Origin: JBAYNW01 sp041678605
Lineage (GTDB): Bacteria > Cyanobacteriota > Vampirovibrionia > Gastranaerophilales > Gastranaerophilaceae
Length of the DNA stretch: 24,420 nucleotides
NCBI GenBank assembly: GCA_041678605.1
Contig: JBAYNW010000026.1
Coordinates: 1 to 24,420 of the forward strand
Direction: 5' to 3'
The position numbers and the translations under genes are program-made. Numbering within the stretch: position 1 is the stretch's first letter; each line of letters begins with the position of its first letter. Positions 1 to 6,496 of this stretch are shown in pieces. The notes below the pieces were generated by a model that searched no databases, was not told the DNA's origin, and saw only the letters and a program-made list of their open reading frames with translations.

Positions 1-207
1 AGGATGCGGAATTATTCCAAAAAACGGCTCACGTCATGCTGAACTTGTTTCAGCATCGCGTCAGCGAGCGACTTTGCGACCCTGCCTCTTGTTTTCTTTG
101 CGAGGAACGAGCTTAGAAAACAGTGTCGTGAAGATAGATTTTGTTTACAAAATCATCTTCACGGAAATAAATTCAGAGTGACGTAAACGGGAATAATTCC
201 GCATCCT
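1..207. repeat. Fold-back (MITE-like) repeat element with 18-bp perfect inverted ends
   Basis: Positions 1-18 (AGGATGCGGAATTATTCC) are an exact reverse complement of 190-207. An imperfect inner pair follows, 31-43 against 172-184 (11 of 13 matches). Inside are two hairpins: 36-43 with 49-56 (ATGCTGAA/TTCAGCAT), and 127-135 with 155-163 (CGTGAAGAT/ATCTTCACG) extended by 138-144 with 147-153. A GCGAGGAACGAGC motif near 101-113 resembles the GCGAGGAG repeats elsewhere in the window. No coding frame is convincing here. The element may extend left of the window, so a target-site duplication cannot be judged. I read it as a non-autonomous fold-back or palindromic intergenic repeat. Confidence 0.7.
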
Positions 208-272
208 CATTCTGTCCCGATTTTCACTAAAGAAAAACAGCTTAACATCTTTATTTTAAAATGTTTTTGTTG

Positions 273-278
273 TATCCT
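273..278 (+). promoter_or_regulatory. Possible -10 box of a leaderless promoter (hypothetical gene at 285)
   Basis: TATCCT at 273-278 lies 6 nt before the ATG at 285, and no Shine-Dalgarno sequence is present. The spacing matches the stronger cases at 2038, 2680, 12680 and 18517. The -35 region (about TTTATT at 250-255) is weak, so this is the least certain of the set. Confidence 0.4.
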
Positions 279-284
279 GCCTGT

Positions 285-1019
285 ATGATTGTTAATTCTG
301 TGAATAAAAATTCAAATACATCCTTTCAGGCGTCGATTGTACACAACAGACAGCTTATTTTAAAAAGCCTTCTGAAAGACAAAAAGCTGACTTCAAAAGA
401 TTATTCCGCAATTTCAGAATTGCTTGACGGCGTGGATTCTTTTGCCAAAATGCCGGAAGATTCTGTTGTAGAAATTTTTTCAAGAAATGACAGCGGTCAG
501 GTTCGCCTGATTTGCAATGTTTATGACAAAGAAAAACGGTTTTTGGGAATGGTGGATCAAAGGGCCGTTAGGAAACTTGCTCAAGATAAAAATTTTAGAG
601 AAAAGTACTTACAAAATGTAAAATCGTTGATACAAAAAATTTTTATAACCGCAAAGGAAATCAACAAAATTTCCGAAGCAATTATCAGGTCAAAAAAGAT
701 TAAGAGCATAGCAGATAATTTAGAAAAAAAAGATTTAACTCTTGATAATGTAAAAAGTCTTCTTGAAAATTCAAAATTCAAATCATATTTCGTCAAAGCA
801 CTCGACAGGGGGTACAACCCGTCTGAAAAAATTATAAGATTAATCAATTTTATTGATAAAAAAGCAAAAGGCAGCGAAATCTGTTTGAAAATTGACAGCA
901 AAAGAAATCCAAAAACCCATTATACAACCAGCTATTTTGTTGTTTCAGATAAAACGGATGAAAAAAGAGTTCCTCTTTTGGAACTCTTTAAACAGCCTCT
1001 TGAAAATAAATTATTATAA
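285..1019 (+). CDS. Hypothetical Lys/Asn-rich cytoplasmic protein
   Basis: A 244-residue protein of unknown function. The frame is open from an ATG at 261, but I prefer the ATG at 285. That start gives MIVNSVNKNSNTSFQASI, and a TATCCT -10-like box lies 6 nt upstream, while neither ATG has a Shine-Dalgarno site. Short N-termini ending in TSF(Q/K) are, from memory, common in hypothetical proteins of Gastranaerophilales; this is unverified. The protein is charged, mostly helical by composition, and lacks a signal peptide or membrane segment. The middle (about residues 95-190) is rich in Lys, Ile and Leu and looks like an alpha-helical bundle. No catalytic motif is recognised. It ends 4 nt from the stop of the convergent ferritin gene, so there is no room for a terminator. 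Confidence 0.7.
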   Translation: MIVNSVNKNSNTSFQASIVHNRQLILKSLLKDKKLTSKDYSAISELLDGVDSFAKMPEDSVVEIFSRNDSGQVRLICNVYDKEKRFLGMVDQRAVRKLAQDKNFREKYLQNVKSLIQKIFITAKEINKISEAIIRSKKIKSIADNLEKKDLTLDNVKSLLENSKFKSYFVKALDRGYNPSEKIIRLINFIDKKAKGSEICLKIDSKRNPKTHYTTSYFVVSDKTDEKRVPLLELFKQPLENKLL

Positions 1020-1023
1020 ATTT

Positions 1024-1548
1024 TTACGCATTTGCTCCCGCTTTTATAACAGGAGGAGTGAAAATCCTTGCTGACAAGTCTTTATCAAGCAGATAAAGTG
1101 CACTCTTGTCATTGCCGATTAATTTTAATTTGTCGATAATATCCTTTGCGTTAGCTTCTTCTTCGACCTGCTCGTCTATAAACCAGTTCATATAGGAAAT
1201 TGTCGCTCTGTCTTTAACTTCTTCCGCAACAGTTACGATGTTATTGATTAAGCCTGTTACATGGATTTCGTGTTTAAGAGTTTCCTCCATAACTTGAAGC
1301 GGGCTTTTCCAGCCGTTAGGCGGAGCATCGATAGCTGTCAAAAGTACCCTTTCGCCTCTGTTGATAAGAAAATCGTAAATCAACATGGCATGAGCTGATT
1401 CTTCCTGAACCTGAACTCTCATCCAACTTGCGAAACCAAGCAAGCCGATGTCTGAAAAGTATGCAGACATTGACAGATATAGATAAGCCGAATATAATTC
1501 CTTGTTTACCTGTTCAATAAGAACTTTTGCTGTTTTTTTGTTAATCAT
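1024..1548 (-). CDS. ftnA: Ferritin (bacterial non-haem, FtnA type)
   Basis: A 174-residue iron-storage ferritin that would oxidise Fe(II) and store Fe(III) in a 24-subunit shell in the cytoplasm. Counting from the ATG at 1548, the ferroxidase residues fall at the usual FtnA positions: Glu17, Glu50, His53, Glu94, Gln127 and Glu130. The four-helix bundle is complete and the length is normal for the family. The frame is open back to 1569, but the ATG at 1548 is preceded by GGGAGG at a good distance and gives the family-like start MINKKTAKVL. It overlaps the last 8 nt of the superoxide reductase gene, so the two are probably translationally coupled in one mRNA. Pairing with superoxide reductase suggests joint control by oxidative stress or iron. 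Confidence 0.95.
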   Translation of the reverse strand: MINKKTAKVLIEQVNKELYSAYLYLSMSAYFSDIGLLGFASWMRVQVQEESAHAMLIYDFLINRGERVLLTAIDAPPNGWKSPLQVMEETLKHEIHVTGLINNIVTVAEEVKDRATISYMNWFIDEQVEEEANAKDIIDKLKLIGNDKSALYLLDKDLSARIFTPPVIKAGANA

Positions 1549-1933
1549 GTTTTGCCTCCCATAGTCCATGCAAATTGCAGAACTCTCTTGCCGTAAGAGC
1601 CCCTATGTCGTACCCTTTAAGTTTAAAGATAGGTTCTTCTGTCGGATATAAATATTTTCTTTTGACGTATCTTTCATCTTCTGAAATAACTTCAACAAAC
1701 TGTATATAATGGTCATCCGTCATTGGGTGCAAAACACTTCCTATCCTTACTTCAAGCTCATTGTCTTTCTTAACAAAGAAAGGAACGTGCTTTTCAGTTG
1801 CCGCGTCGGTTGTATTGGCCTTAAGCAAAGTCATCGGCTGCCCGCAGCAAACGAGTTCCCCTACGCTTGCCAAAACTACTTCAACAAAATTTCCGCAAAC
1901 TTCACATTTGTACATTTCTAATTTTTTTGTCAT
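1541..1933 (-). CDS. dfx: Desulfoferrodoxin (2Fe superoxide reductase)
   Basis: A 130-residue superoxide reductase that reduces superoxide to hydrogen peroxide without making oxygen, typical of anaerobes. The N-terminal desulforedoxin domain has the centre I ligands Cys10, Cys13, Cys29 and Cys30. The C-terminal neelaredoxin domain has centre II ligands His49 (in the EKHVP motif at 47-51, with the catalytic Glu47/Lys48 pair), His69 (HPM), His75, Cys119 and His122 (CNLHGLW). All expected residues are present. AAGGAGGG lies 7 nt before the ATG. The stop codon lies inside the start region of the downstream ferritin gene (8-nt overlap). Upstream it faces the divergent YkgJ-family gene across about 100 bp. 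Confidence 0.97.
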   Translation of the reverse strand: MTKKLEMYKCEVCGNFVEVVLASVGELVCCGQPMTLLKANTTDAATEKHVPFFVKKDNELEVRIGSVLHPMTDDHYIQFVEVISEDERYVKRKYLYPTEEPIFKLKGYDIGALTAREFCNLHGLWEAKHD

Positions 1934-1959
1934 AATATCGCCCTCCTTATGTTTGATTT

Positions 1960-1987
1960 ATTTTAACATAAAGAAAATGTATTCAAA
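1960..1987 (-). promoter_or_regulatory. Candidate promoter for the superoxide reductase-ferritin operon
   Basis: On the minus strand a TAAAAT box (1960-1965) is preceded by TTTGAA (1982-1987), 16 bp apart, or TTGAAT (1981-1986), 15 bp apart. A start about 7 nt downstream would give a leader of roughly 20 nt carrying the AAGGAGGG ribosome site. No transcript data, so moderate confidence. Confidence 0.45.
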
Positions 1988-2022
1988 AAACATTATCCTG
2001 TATGCTAATTTTTGTAAATACA

Positions 2023-2031
2023 TGCTAATAT
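2023..2031 (+). promoter_or_regulatory. Extended -10 promoter, leaderless type (YkgJ-family gene)
   Basis: TGC followed by TAATAT (2026-2031) ends 6 nt before the ATG at 2038, and there is no Shine-Dalgarno. Transcription would begin at or next to the A of the ATG. The octamer ATGCTAAT overlapping this box (2022-2029) also occurs at 2002-2009, exactly 20 bp upstream. TGTAAATACA (2013-2022) lies between them. Confidence 0.5.
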
Positions 2032-2037
2032 GTGGTT

Positions 2038-2646
2038 ATGAGCGACTTAAGCACAGATATTGATAATTTGAAGAAAAAATACAGGGAAATTTTCCTAAAA
2101 ACAAGCGAAGAATTTAACCGCAGGCTGGAAAAAATTAAACCTGAAGAACTTTTGACTTTTTTAAATGAGGATGTTTCAAAAGAAATTTATGAAAAATGGA
2201 TGAAGGTTTTGGAATATCGGAAAAAATTCCGATGCAAAGGCTGTGCTGCCTGCTGTAATTTGGCCTGCAGTGAATTTTCCCCTGAAGAATTAGCCCAAAA
2301 GGCGAAGGAAGGAGATAATTTTGCAGCACAATTTACAAGCATTTTTGTGCCTTACAAAGATGAGAGCGAAGCTCAAAAAATTTATCCGGAGTATTTTGAA
2401 CTTTTAAAAACCAACGTTCAAGACGAAAAAGTTTACTTTTACCATTGCCCGAAAGTCACTCGGGATAATCGTTGCCCTGATTATGAAAACAGACCCCAAA
2501 TTTGCAGAAATTTTCCCGATAACCCAATCGGATTTTTGCCTAAGACCTGCGGGTATAAATGTTGGAAAGAAGAAGTTGAACCGACAGCCCTGATGCTTCG
2601 TTCAATGCTGGAAATTGTTGAATTTTATAAGGCGAAAGTGATTTAG
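2038..2646 (+). CDS. YkgJ-family cysteine cluster protein (putative Zn/Fe-chelating domain)
   Basis: A 202-residue protein of the YkgJ/UPF0153 group, whose members bind a metal through clustered cysteines; the cellular role is not established. The diagnostic CxxCxxCC cluster is Cys66, Cys69, Cys72, Cys73, with Cys77 close behind. A second group follows at Cys137, Cys146 and Cys156 (pattern CPx..RCPDY..RPQICRNFP), then Cys171 and Cys175, giving ten cysteines. The N-terminal 60 residues are helical and charged. I chose the ATG at 2038; a GTG at 2032 is in frame but lies between the -10 box and the ATG. The gene is divergent from the superoxide reductase-ferritin pair and 33 nt upstream of rlmN, which has its own promoter. 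Its location next to iron and superoxide genes suggests, but does not prove, a metal-related role. Confidence 0.85.
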   Translation: MSDLSTDIDNLKKKYREIFLKTSEEFNRRLEKIKPEELLTFLNEDVSKEIYEKWMKVLEYRKKFRCKGCAACCNLACSEFSPEELAQKAKEGDNFAAQFTSIFVPYKDESEAQKIYPEYFELLKTNVQDEKVYFYHCPKVTRDNRCPDYENRPQICRNFPDNPIGFLPKTCGYKCWKEEVEPTALMLRSMLEIVEFYKAKVI

Positions 2647-2664
2647 TTGCTCAGCCGCCTTTCG

Positions 2665-2673
2665 TGCTATAAT
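2665..2673 (+). promoter_or_regulatory. Extended -10 promoter, leaderless type (rlmN)
   Basis: TGC plus a perfect TATAAT (2668-2673) sits 6 nt before the rlmN ATG at 2680. The intervening TGGATT has no ribosome-binding sequence. The expected transcription start coincides with the ATG. The -35 region is poor, as is common for extended -10 promoters. Confidence 0.65.
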
Positions 2674-2679
2674 TGGATT

Positions 2680-3723
2680 ATGGAAAAGAAAATTATACTA
2701 TCGGGACTGACTCAAGAAGATTTTGAAAAAATAGCACGGGATTTAAAGGCTTCAAAATTCAGAGCAAGACAAATACATAATTGGATTTATCTCAAATCCG
2801 TTAAATCGATTGATGAGATGACAAATTTATCCAAGGATTTTAGAGAAAAATTGTCTGAAATAGCCGATATTTCAGATGCTAAAATTAAAACCAAACAAGT
2901 GTCGGATGACGGAACAATTAAATATTTAATTGAATATCCTGACGGAAATTGCGTTGAAACAGTTTTGATGCGGTTTGACAACCGTGCGAATTTGACCGCC
3001 TGCGTGAGTTCTCAGGTCGGATGTGCCGTAAATTGTGCCTTTTGTGCGACCGGCAAAAGAGGATTTATAAGAAATTTGACCCCGCGGGAGATTGTTGAAC
3101 AGGTTTTGACAATCCAGAGGGACACCGGACTTAAGGTTACAAATGTAGTGTTTATGGGGCAGGGTGAGCCGCTTTTGAACCTTGATAACGTTTTGTACGC
3201 TTTAAAAATATTTAATGAAGATTTTCAAATCGGAGCAAGAAGAATTACGATTTCCACGAGCGGAATTGTGCCTCAAATCAATAAACTTGCCGAACTCGAT
3301 ATTCAATCCACCCTTGCCGTTTCTCTGCATGCTCCTGTTTCCGGTATAAGAAAACAGATTATGTCGATTGAAAATAAATACCCGCTATCGGAGCTAAAAA
3401 AAGCACTCAAGAATTATGCGGCAAAAACGGGAAGAAGGATTACCATAGAATATCTGCTGATAAAAGATTTGACAGATACAGTTGAAATGGCAAAACAAAC
3501 CGCCATTTTTCTGAGAGATATAAAATGCAACGTAAATTTAATTCCGTACAATTCTGTTGGAGAAACTCCTTTTGAGAAACCAAACAATAATTCGGTTATG
3601 AAATTCAAATACATACTTGAACACTCAGGGAAAAAAGTTACAATAAGGTTGGAGCGTGGTGCGGATATTGATGCGGCATGCGGGCAGCTGAGCGGAAAAT
3701 TATGTGAAGATTTCGTAAAATAA
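2680..3723 (+). CDS. rlmN: Dual-specificity 23S rRNA/tRNA adenine-C2 methyltransferase RlmN (radical SAM)
   Basis: A 347-residue radical-SAM enzyme that methylates C2 of A2503 in 23S rRNA and A37 in some tRNAs. The radical-SAM cluster is Cx3Cx2C at Cys115, Cys119, Cys122. The methyl-carrier and resolving cysteines are Cys108 (ACVSSQVGC context) and Cys334 (GADIDAACGQLS), as expected for RlmN and not generic radical SAM. The SAM-binding motif reads MGQGEPLLN, a known variant of MGMGEPLLN. Length is normal. The frame is open back to a TTG at 2647, but that codon lies upstream of the TATAAT box that ends 6 nt before the ATG at 2680, and MEKKIILSGL is a family-like start. It lies downstream of the YkgJ-family gene with its own apparent promoter. 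Confidence 0.96.
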   Translation: MEKKIILSGLTQEDFEKIARDLKASKFRARQIHNWIYLKSVKSIDEMTNLSKDFREKLSEIADISDAKIKTKQVSDDGTIKYLIEYPDGNCVETVLMRFDNRANLTACVSSQVGCAVNCAFCATGKRGFIRNLTPREIVEQVLTIQRDTGLKVTNVVFMGQGEPLLNLDNVLYALKIFNEDFQIGARRITISTSGIVPQINKLAELDIQSTLAVSLHAPVSGIRKQIMSIENKYPLSELKKALKNYAAKTGRRITIEYLLIKDLTDTVEMAKQTAIFLRDIKCNVNLIPYNSVGETPFEKPNNNSVMKFKYILEHSGKKVTIRLERGADIDAACGQLSGKLCEDFVK

Positions 3724-3865
3724 TAACTCAATTGCTTGATTGAAAGAAACTTTAAAATTTCCGGACATGATGGCTGTTTTGCTTATAAATCAAGGTTTAT
3801 AGCGTTTTTGACAAAAAAATAATTTACTTTTTATAGAAATTTACGAAAAACTTTTGTAAAAGGAC

Positions 3866-3894
3866 TTGCCAAGATTTCTTTTTGATTATAATAT
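3866..3894 (+). promoter_or_regulatory. Candidate promoter of the zinc-ribbon/rimM/trmD operon with a long leader
   Basis: The 269-nt gap at 3724-3992 holds no gene I can support. It contains TTGCCA (3866-3871) followed at 17 bp by TAATAT (3889-3894), overlapping a perfect TATAAT (3887-3892). Transcription from about 3900 would give a leader of about 90 nt with an orphan GAGGAG at about 3946, far from any start codon, and a weaker AGAGG about 10 nt before the ATG at 3993. A second TATAAT at 3972-3977 could start a very short transcript. A short hairpin (TCAAT/ATTGA, about 3728-3743) lies just after rlmN but has no T-run. Confidence 0.45.
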
Positions 3895-3992
3895 ATGGTA
3901 GTATAGAAGATAGAAATATAAATGTAAATTTGGATTTGAATTTAACGAGGAGTTTTTTTTATTAATCGTTTTATAATTAAGAGGCTTTCATT

Positions 3993-5291
3993 ATGTATGT
4001 AAACAAATGCACAAAGTGCGGTTCAGAGTTTGAAACCAAAAACCCCAAAAGAGTTATTTGTCCCAATTGTCTGTATCCTGATAAGAAAATGGCATTATCA
4101 CCGGATTTAGAGCCTGAAAATAACGCTGAAAAAGACGAAAAAGAAGCATTTCAGGAAAAACAAAATGATAATAAGGGTAATTCTGAACAGCAAAAAGATG
4201 GTCAGCAGCAGGATAATGCTCAACAACAGCAGCAACCGCCACAACAGTTTTATAACAGTTATTCGCAGGATGCTCCGCAACGGCCACGCCCTGAAAACAG
4301 AGGGTATGACCAGCCACGCAGAGATTACAATCAAGGCGGATACCAAAGGCCGCAGGGCGGGTACAATCAAGACAGAGGCGGGTACCAAAGGCCTCCTCAA
4401 CAAGGCGGTTACAATCAAGATCGGGGCGGATACCAACGGCCTCAACAGGGTGGATATAATCGGCCACAGGGCGGATACAATCAGGACAGAGGCGGGTACC
4501 AAAGGCCTCCTCAACAAGGCGGTTACAATCAAGATCGGGGCGGATACCAACGGCCTCAACAGGGTGGATATAATCGGCCACAAGGCGGGTATAACCAAGA
4601 TAGGGGCGGTTATCAACGGCCTCAGCAGGGCGGAGGTTATAACAGACCGCAACAAGGCGGATATAATCGGCCGCAAGGTGGCGGATATAACAGACCTCAA
4701 GGCGGGTTTAACAGAGGCCCTCAAAGACCGCCGGTAAATCGAAATAAACCGCTTTTAGTCAGCAAAGAGCAATTGGAGCAAATTGAATTGCTGTACAAAG
4801 CTATGCTGCCGTTGCCAAATCCGGACGCACACGAAGTAATCGGGGCAAAAATCGAATTAGAACCAAGAAAAGTTTTCTTTGGAATTAATTTGGTAAGGCA
4901 AAAACTGCTTTTGCCAAAACTGCCGTTCCCTAAGAGAAAATTGGCGGTTTCTCCCGATCAGATGTTTGCAATACAAAATTTATATGAACCTTTATTGCCT
5001 TTACCTCCGATAGGCTGTCATAAAATTATTGCAGCCCAGTTAAAAATGGATGAATGGAGAGTTCACGTTGGAATCGGACTTGTAAGGGCAAAAATGGGGC
5101 TTGACAGATGGAATCAGGAAAGACCCGATGCACCCGAAGAGTTTAAAAAACAGCAAAAAGCCAAAAAGGCAGAAGAAAAAAAGGCCGAGGCTAAAAAAAT
5201 TAAAGAGCCTAAGGTGAAAGCCGAGAAAGCAGAAAAAGCCGAAAAAGAAAAGAAACCTAAAAAGTCTAAAAAAGCAGACAAAGCAGATTAA
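3993..5291 (+). CDS. Zinc-ribbon protein with RGG/YGG-like low-complexity repeats and duplicated C-terminal domain
   Basis: A 432-residue protein that I do not recognise as a named family. Residues 1-28 form a zinc ribbon (Cys6-x2-Cys9, Cys23-x2-Cys26). Residues 40-100 are acidic then Gln-rich. Residues 103-242 are a disordered low-complexity tract of GGYNQ, DRGGYQRP, QQGG and GGYNRP units with a tyrosine about every 7 residues. Two related 53-residue helical units follow (256-308 and 319-371); both contain LLPLP or MLPLP, a HxVIGA/HKIIAA-like segment and a GI.LVR.K segment. The tail (385-432) is Lys/Ala/Glu-rich. The stop is 2 nt before the rimM start, so they are co-transcribed. The composition resembles RGG-box RNA-binding, condensate-forming proteins, and the context points to RNA or ribosome biology; this is inference. 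It could instead be a structural or DNA-binding protein. Confidence 0.85.
   Translation: MYVNKCTKCGSEFETKNPKRVICPNCLYPDKKMALSPDLEPENNAEKDEKEAFQEKQNDNKGNSEQQKDGQQQDNAQQQQQPPQQFYNSYSQDAPQRPRPENRGYDQPRRDYNQGGYQRPQGGYNQDRGGYQRPPQQGGYNQDRGGYQRPQQGGYNRPQGGYNQDRGGYQRPPQQGGYNQDRGGYQRPQQGGYNRPQGGYNQDRGGYQRPQQGGGYNRPQQGGYNRPQGGGYNRPQGGFNRGPQRPPVNRNKPLLVSKEQLEQIELLYKAMLPLPNPDAHEVIGAKIELEPRKVFFGINLVRQKLLLPKLPFPKRKLAVSPDQMFAIQNLYEPLLPLPPIGCHKIIAAQLKMDEWRVHVGIGLVRAKMGLDRWNQERPDAPEEFKKQQKAKKAEEKKAEAKKIKEPKVKAEKAEKAEKEKKPKKSKKADKAD
4371..4581 (+). repeat. 114-bp tandem duplication inside the low-complexity coding region
   Basis: The block beginning GACAGAGGCGGGTACC at 4371 recurs at 4485, a period of 114 bp (38 codons). 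Copies 4371-4467 and 4485-4581 appear identical by eye, then diverge (CACAGGG against CACAAGG). Identity at the DNA level rather than only the protein level indicates recent unequal crossover or slippage. The period is a multiple of three, so the reading frame is kept. Confidence 0.8.
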
Positions 5292-5293
5292 TC

Positions 5294-5803
5294 ATGGAAT
5301 ATATTTCGATTGGAAAAATCCTAAATTTTCACGGAATTCAAGGTGAAGCCAAGGTCGGATTTTCAAAAAACCAGGAAGATTTTTTGAAAAAACTTAGAGT
5401 TGTCTATATAAAAAAAGAGCTTGATTATGTTAAGCTTGAGGTTTCTAATGTAAGATTTAACAAGGAATTTGCACTTATAAAGTTCGAAGGGATTGATTCG
5501 ATAAATGATTTGCTCCCTTACAAGGGCTGTATTATTTTTGCCGAAAAAATGTCTGTCAGAGAGAGTTTGGGTGAGGATGAATTTTTAATTGATGAGTTAA
5601 CAGGTCTTGACGTGGTTGATTTAGAAGGCAAAAAGGTTGGGATTGTGGTAGGCGTTGCCAACAACGGGGCGAATGATTTAATTTCAGTCAAAAGCAAAAC
5701 AAAAAAAATATCTCTAATTCCTTTTGTAAAAGAACTTGTGCCGAATGTAGATATAAAAGGCAAAAAAATAACCGTAAACAATATTGAGGGCCTGATAGAG
5801 TGA
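5294..5803 (+). CDS. rimM: Ribosome maturation factor RimM
   Basis: A 169-residue 16S rRNA processing factor that binds ribosomal protein S19 during maturation of the 30S head. The N-terminal RimM domain has the characteristic IGKI..FHGIQGEAKV motif (about residues 6-21). The C-terminal PRC-barrel spans about 92-168 (LIDELTGLDVVD onward, with LIPFVKELVPNVD). Length matches the family. It begins 2 nt after the upstream zinc-ribbon gene and overlaps trmD by 4 nt (GTGA), so the three genes are very likely one translationally coupled operon. The rimM-trmD order is the classical bacterial arrangement; rpsP, which often precedes rimM, is absent here and its usual place is taken by the zinc-ribbon gene. 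Confidence 0.95.
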   Translation: MEYISIGKILNFHGIQGEAKVGFSKNQEDFLKKLRVVYIKKELDYVKLEVSNVRFNKEFALIKFEGIDSINDLLPYKGCIIFAEKMSVRESLGEDEFLIDELTGLDVVDLEGKKVGIVVGVANNGANDLISVKSKTKKISLIPFVKELVPNVDIKGKKITVNNIEGLIE

Positions 5804-6495
5804 GATTTGACGTTTTAACATTGTTTCCTGAAATGATTGAAAGCTGCTGCGGATGCAGTATTTTGAAGCGGGCAATTGAAAATACGGTAATTAAAGTTAA
5901 TACGATAAATCCGAGAATTTTTGCACAAAACAAACACAAAAAAATTGACGATACTCCTTACGGGGGCGGGGCCGGCATGGTTTTGATGGTGCAGCCTTAC
6001 GTTGATGCATACGAAAAAATTGAGAAGCTTGAGAACTCCCTTACGGTTATGCTTACACCCCAAGGTGAGGTTTTTGACGACAAAATGTGCAACGATTTTG
6101 CCAAATACGGGCAAATAATCCTTTTATGCGGCCATTACGAGGGTTTTGATGAAAGGATAAGAGAAGTTATTAAACCGAAGGAAGTTTCCATCGGGGATTT
6201 TGTGCTGACGGGCGGGGAATTGCCTGCCCTTTGCCTTATTGACAGCGTAAGCCGAAAAATTAACGGCACTTTGGGAAAAATTGAATCGGCCGACGATGAT
6301 AGTTTTTCCAACGGACTTTTGGAATATCCGCAATATACCAAGCCCAGAAGTTTCAGGGGGCTTGAGGTGCCGGAGGTTTTGCTAAATGGGGACCATGCCG
6401 AAATTAAAAAATTCAGACATGAGCAGAGTTTGCTCAAAACAAAACTCCGCAGAAAAGATTTGTACGAAAAATATATTAAAAAATTGAAGAATTGA
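5800..6495 (+). CDS. trmD: tRNA (guanine-N1-)-methyltransferase TrmD
   Basis: A 231-residue SPOUT methyltransferase that makes m1G37 in tRNAs reading CNN codons and prevents +1 frameshifting. It starts with GTG at 5800 inside the rimM stop (GTGA overlap), giving MRFDVLTLFPEM, the standard TrmD start. Family motifs are in order: PYGGGAGMVLM (53-63), the trefoil-knot SAM-binding segments LLCGHYEGFDERI (108-120) and SIGDFVLTGGELPAL (130-144), and the catalytic Asp167 in DDSFSNGLLEYPQYTKP. The C-terminal helical domain is complete. It is the last gene of the operon; the convergent membrane-protein gene ends 1 nt after it, leaving no room for an intrinsic terminator. Confidence 0.97.
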   Translation: MRFDVLTLFPEMIESCCGCSILKRAIENTVIKVNTINPRIFAQNKHKKIDDTPYGGGAGMVLMVQPYVDAYEKIEKLENSLTVMLTPQGEVFDDKMCNDFAKYGQIILLCGHYEGFDERIREVIKPKEVSIGDFVLTGGELPALCLIDSVSRKINGTLGKIESADDDSFSNGLLEYPQYTKPRSFRGLEVPEVLLNGDHAEIKKFRHEQSLLKTKLRRKDLYEKYIKKLKN

Positions 6496-6496
6496 G

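Noticed and set aside
261..284. Upstream ATG at 261 for the first hypothetical gene
   Set aside because: It lies before the TATCCT box, has no ribosome site, and adds MFLLYPAC, which does not look like the start of a soluble protein.
2647..2679. TTG at 2647 as the rlmN start
   Set aside because: It would place the start codon upstream of the promoter -10 box and adds residues not seen in RlmN proteins.
4371..4700. Regularly spaced repeats that might suggest a CRISPR array
   Set aside because: The repeats lie in one continuous reading frame, the periods are multiples of three, and there are no unique spacers of constant size.
4054..4737. Long alternative-frame ORFs (175, 205 and 190 codons) over the repeat part of the zinc-ribbon gene
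   Set aside because: They arise because the repeats lack stop codons in several frames. They have no ribosome sites and their composition mirrors the repeat, whereas the main frame has a ribbon, a domain pair and operon coupling.
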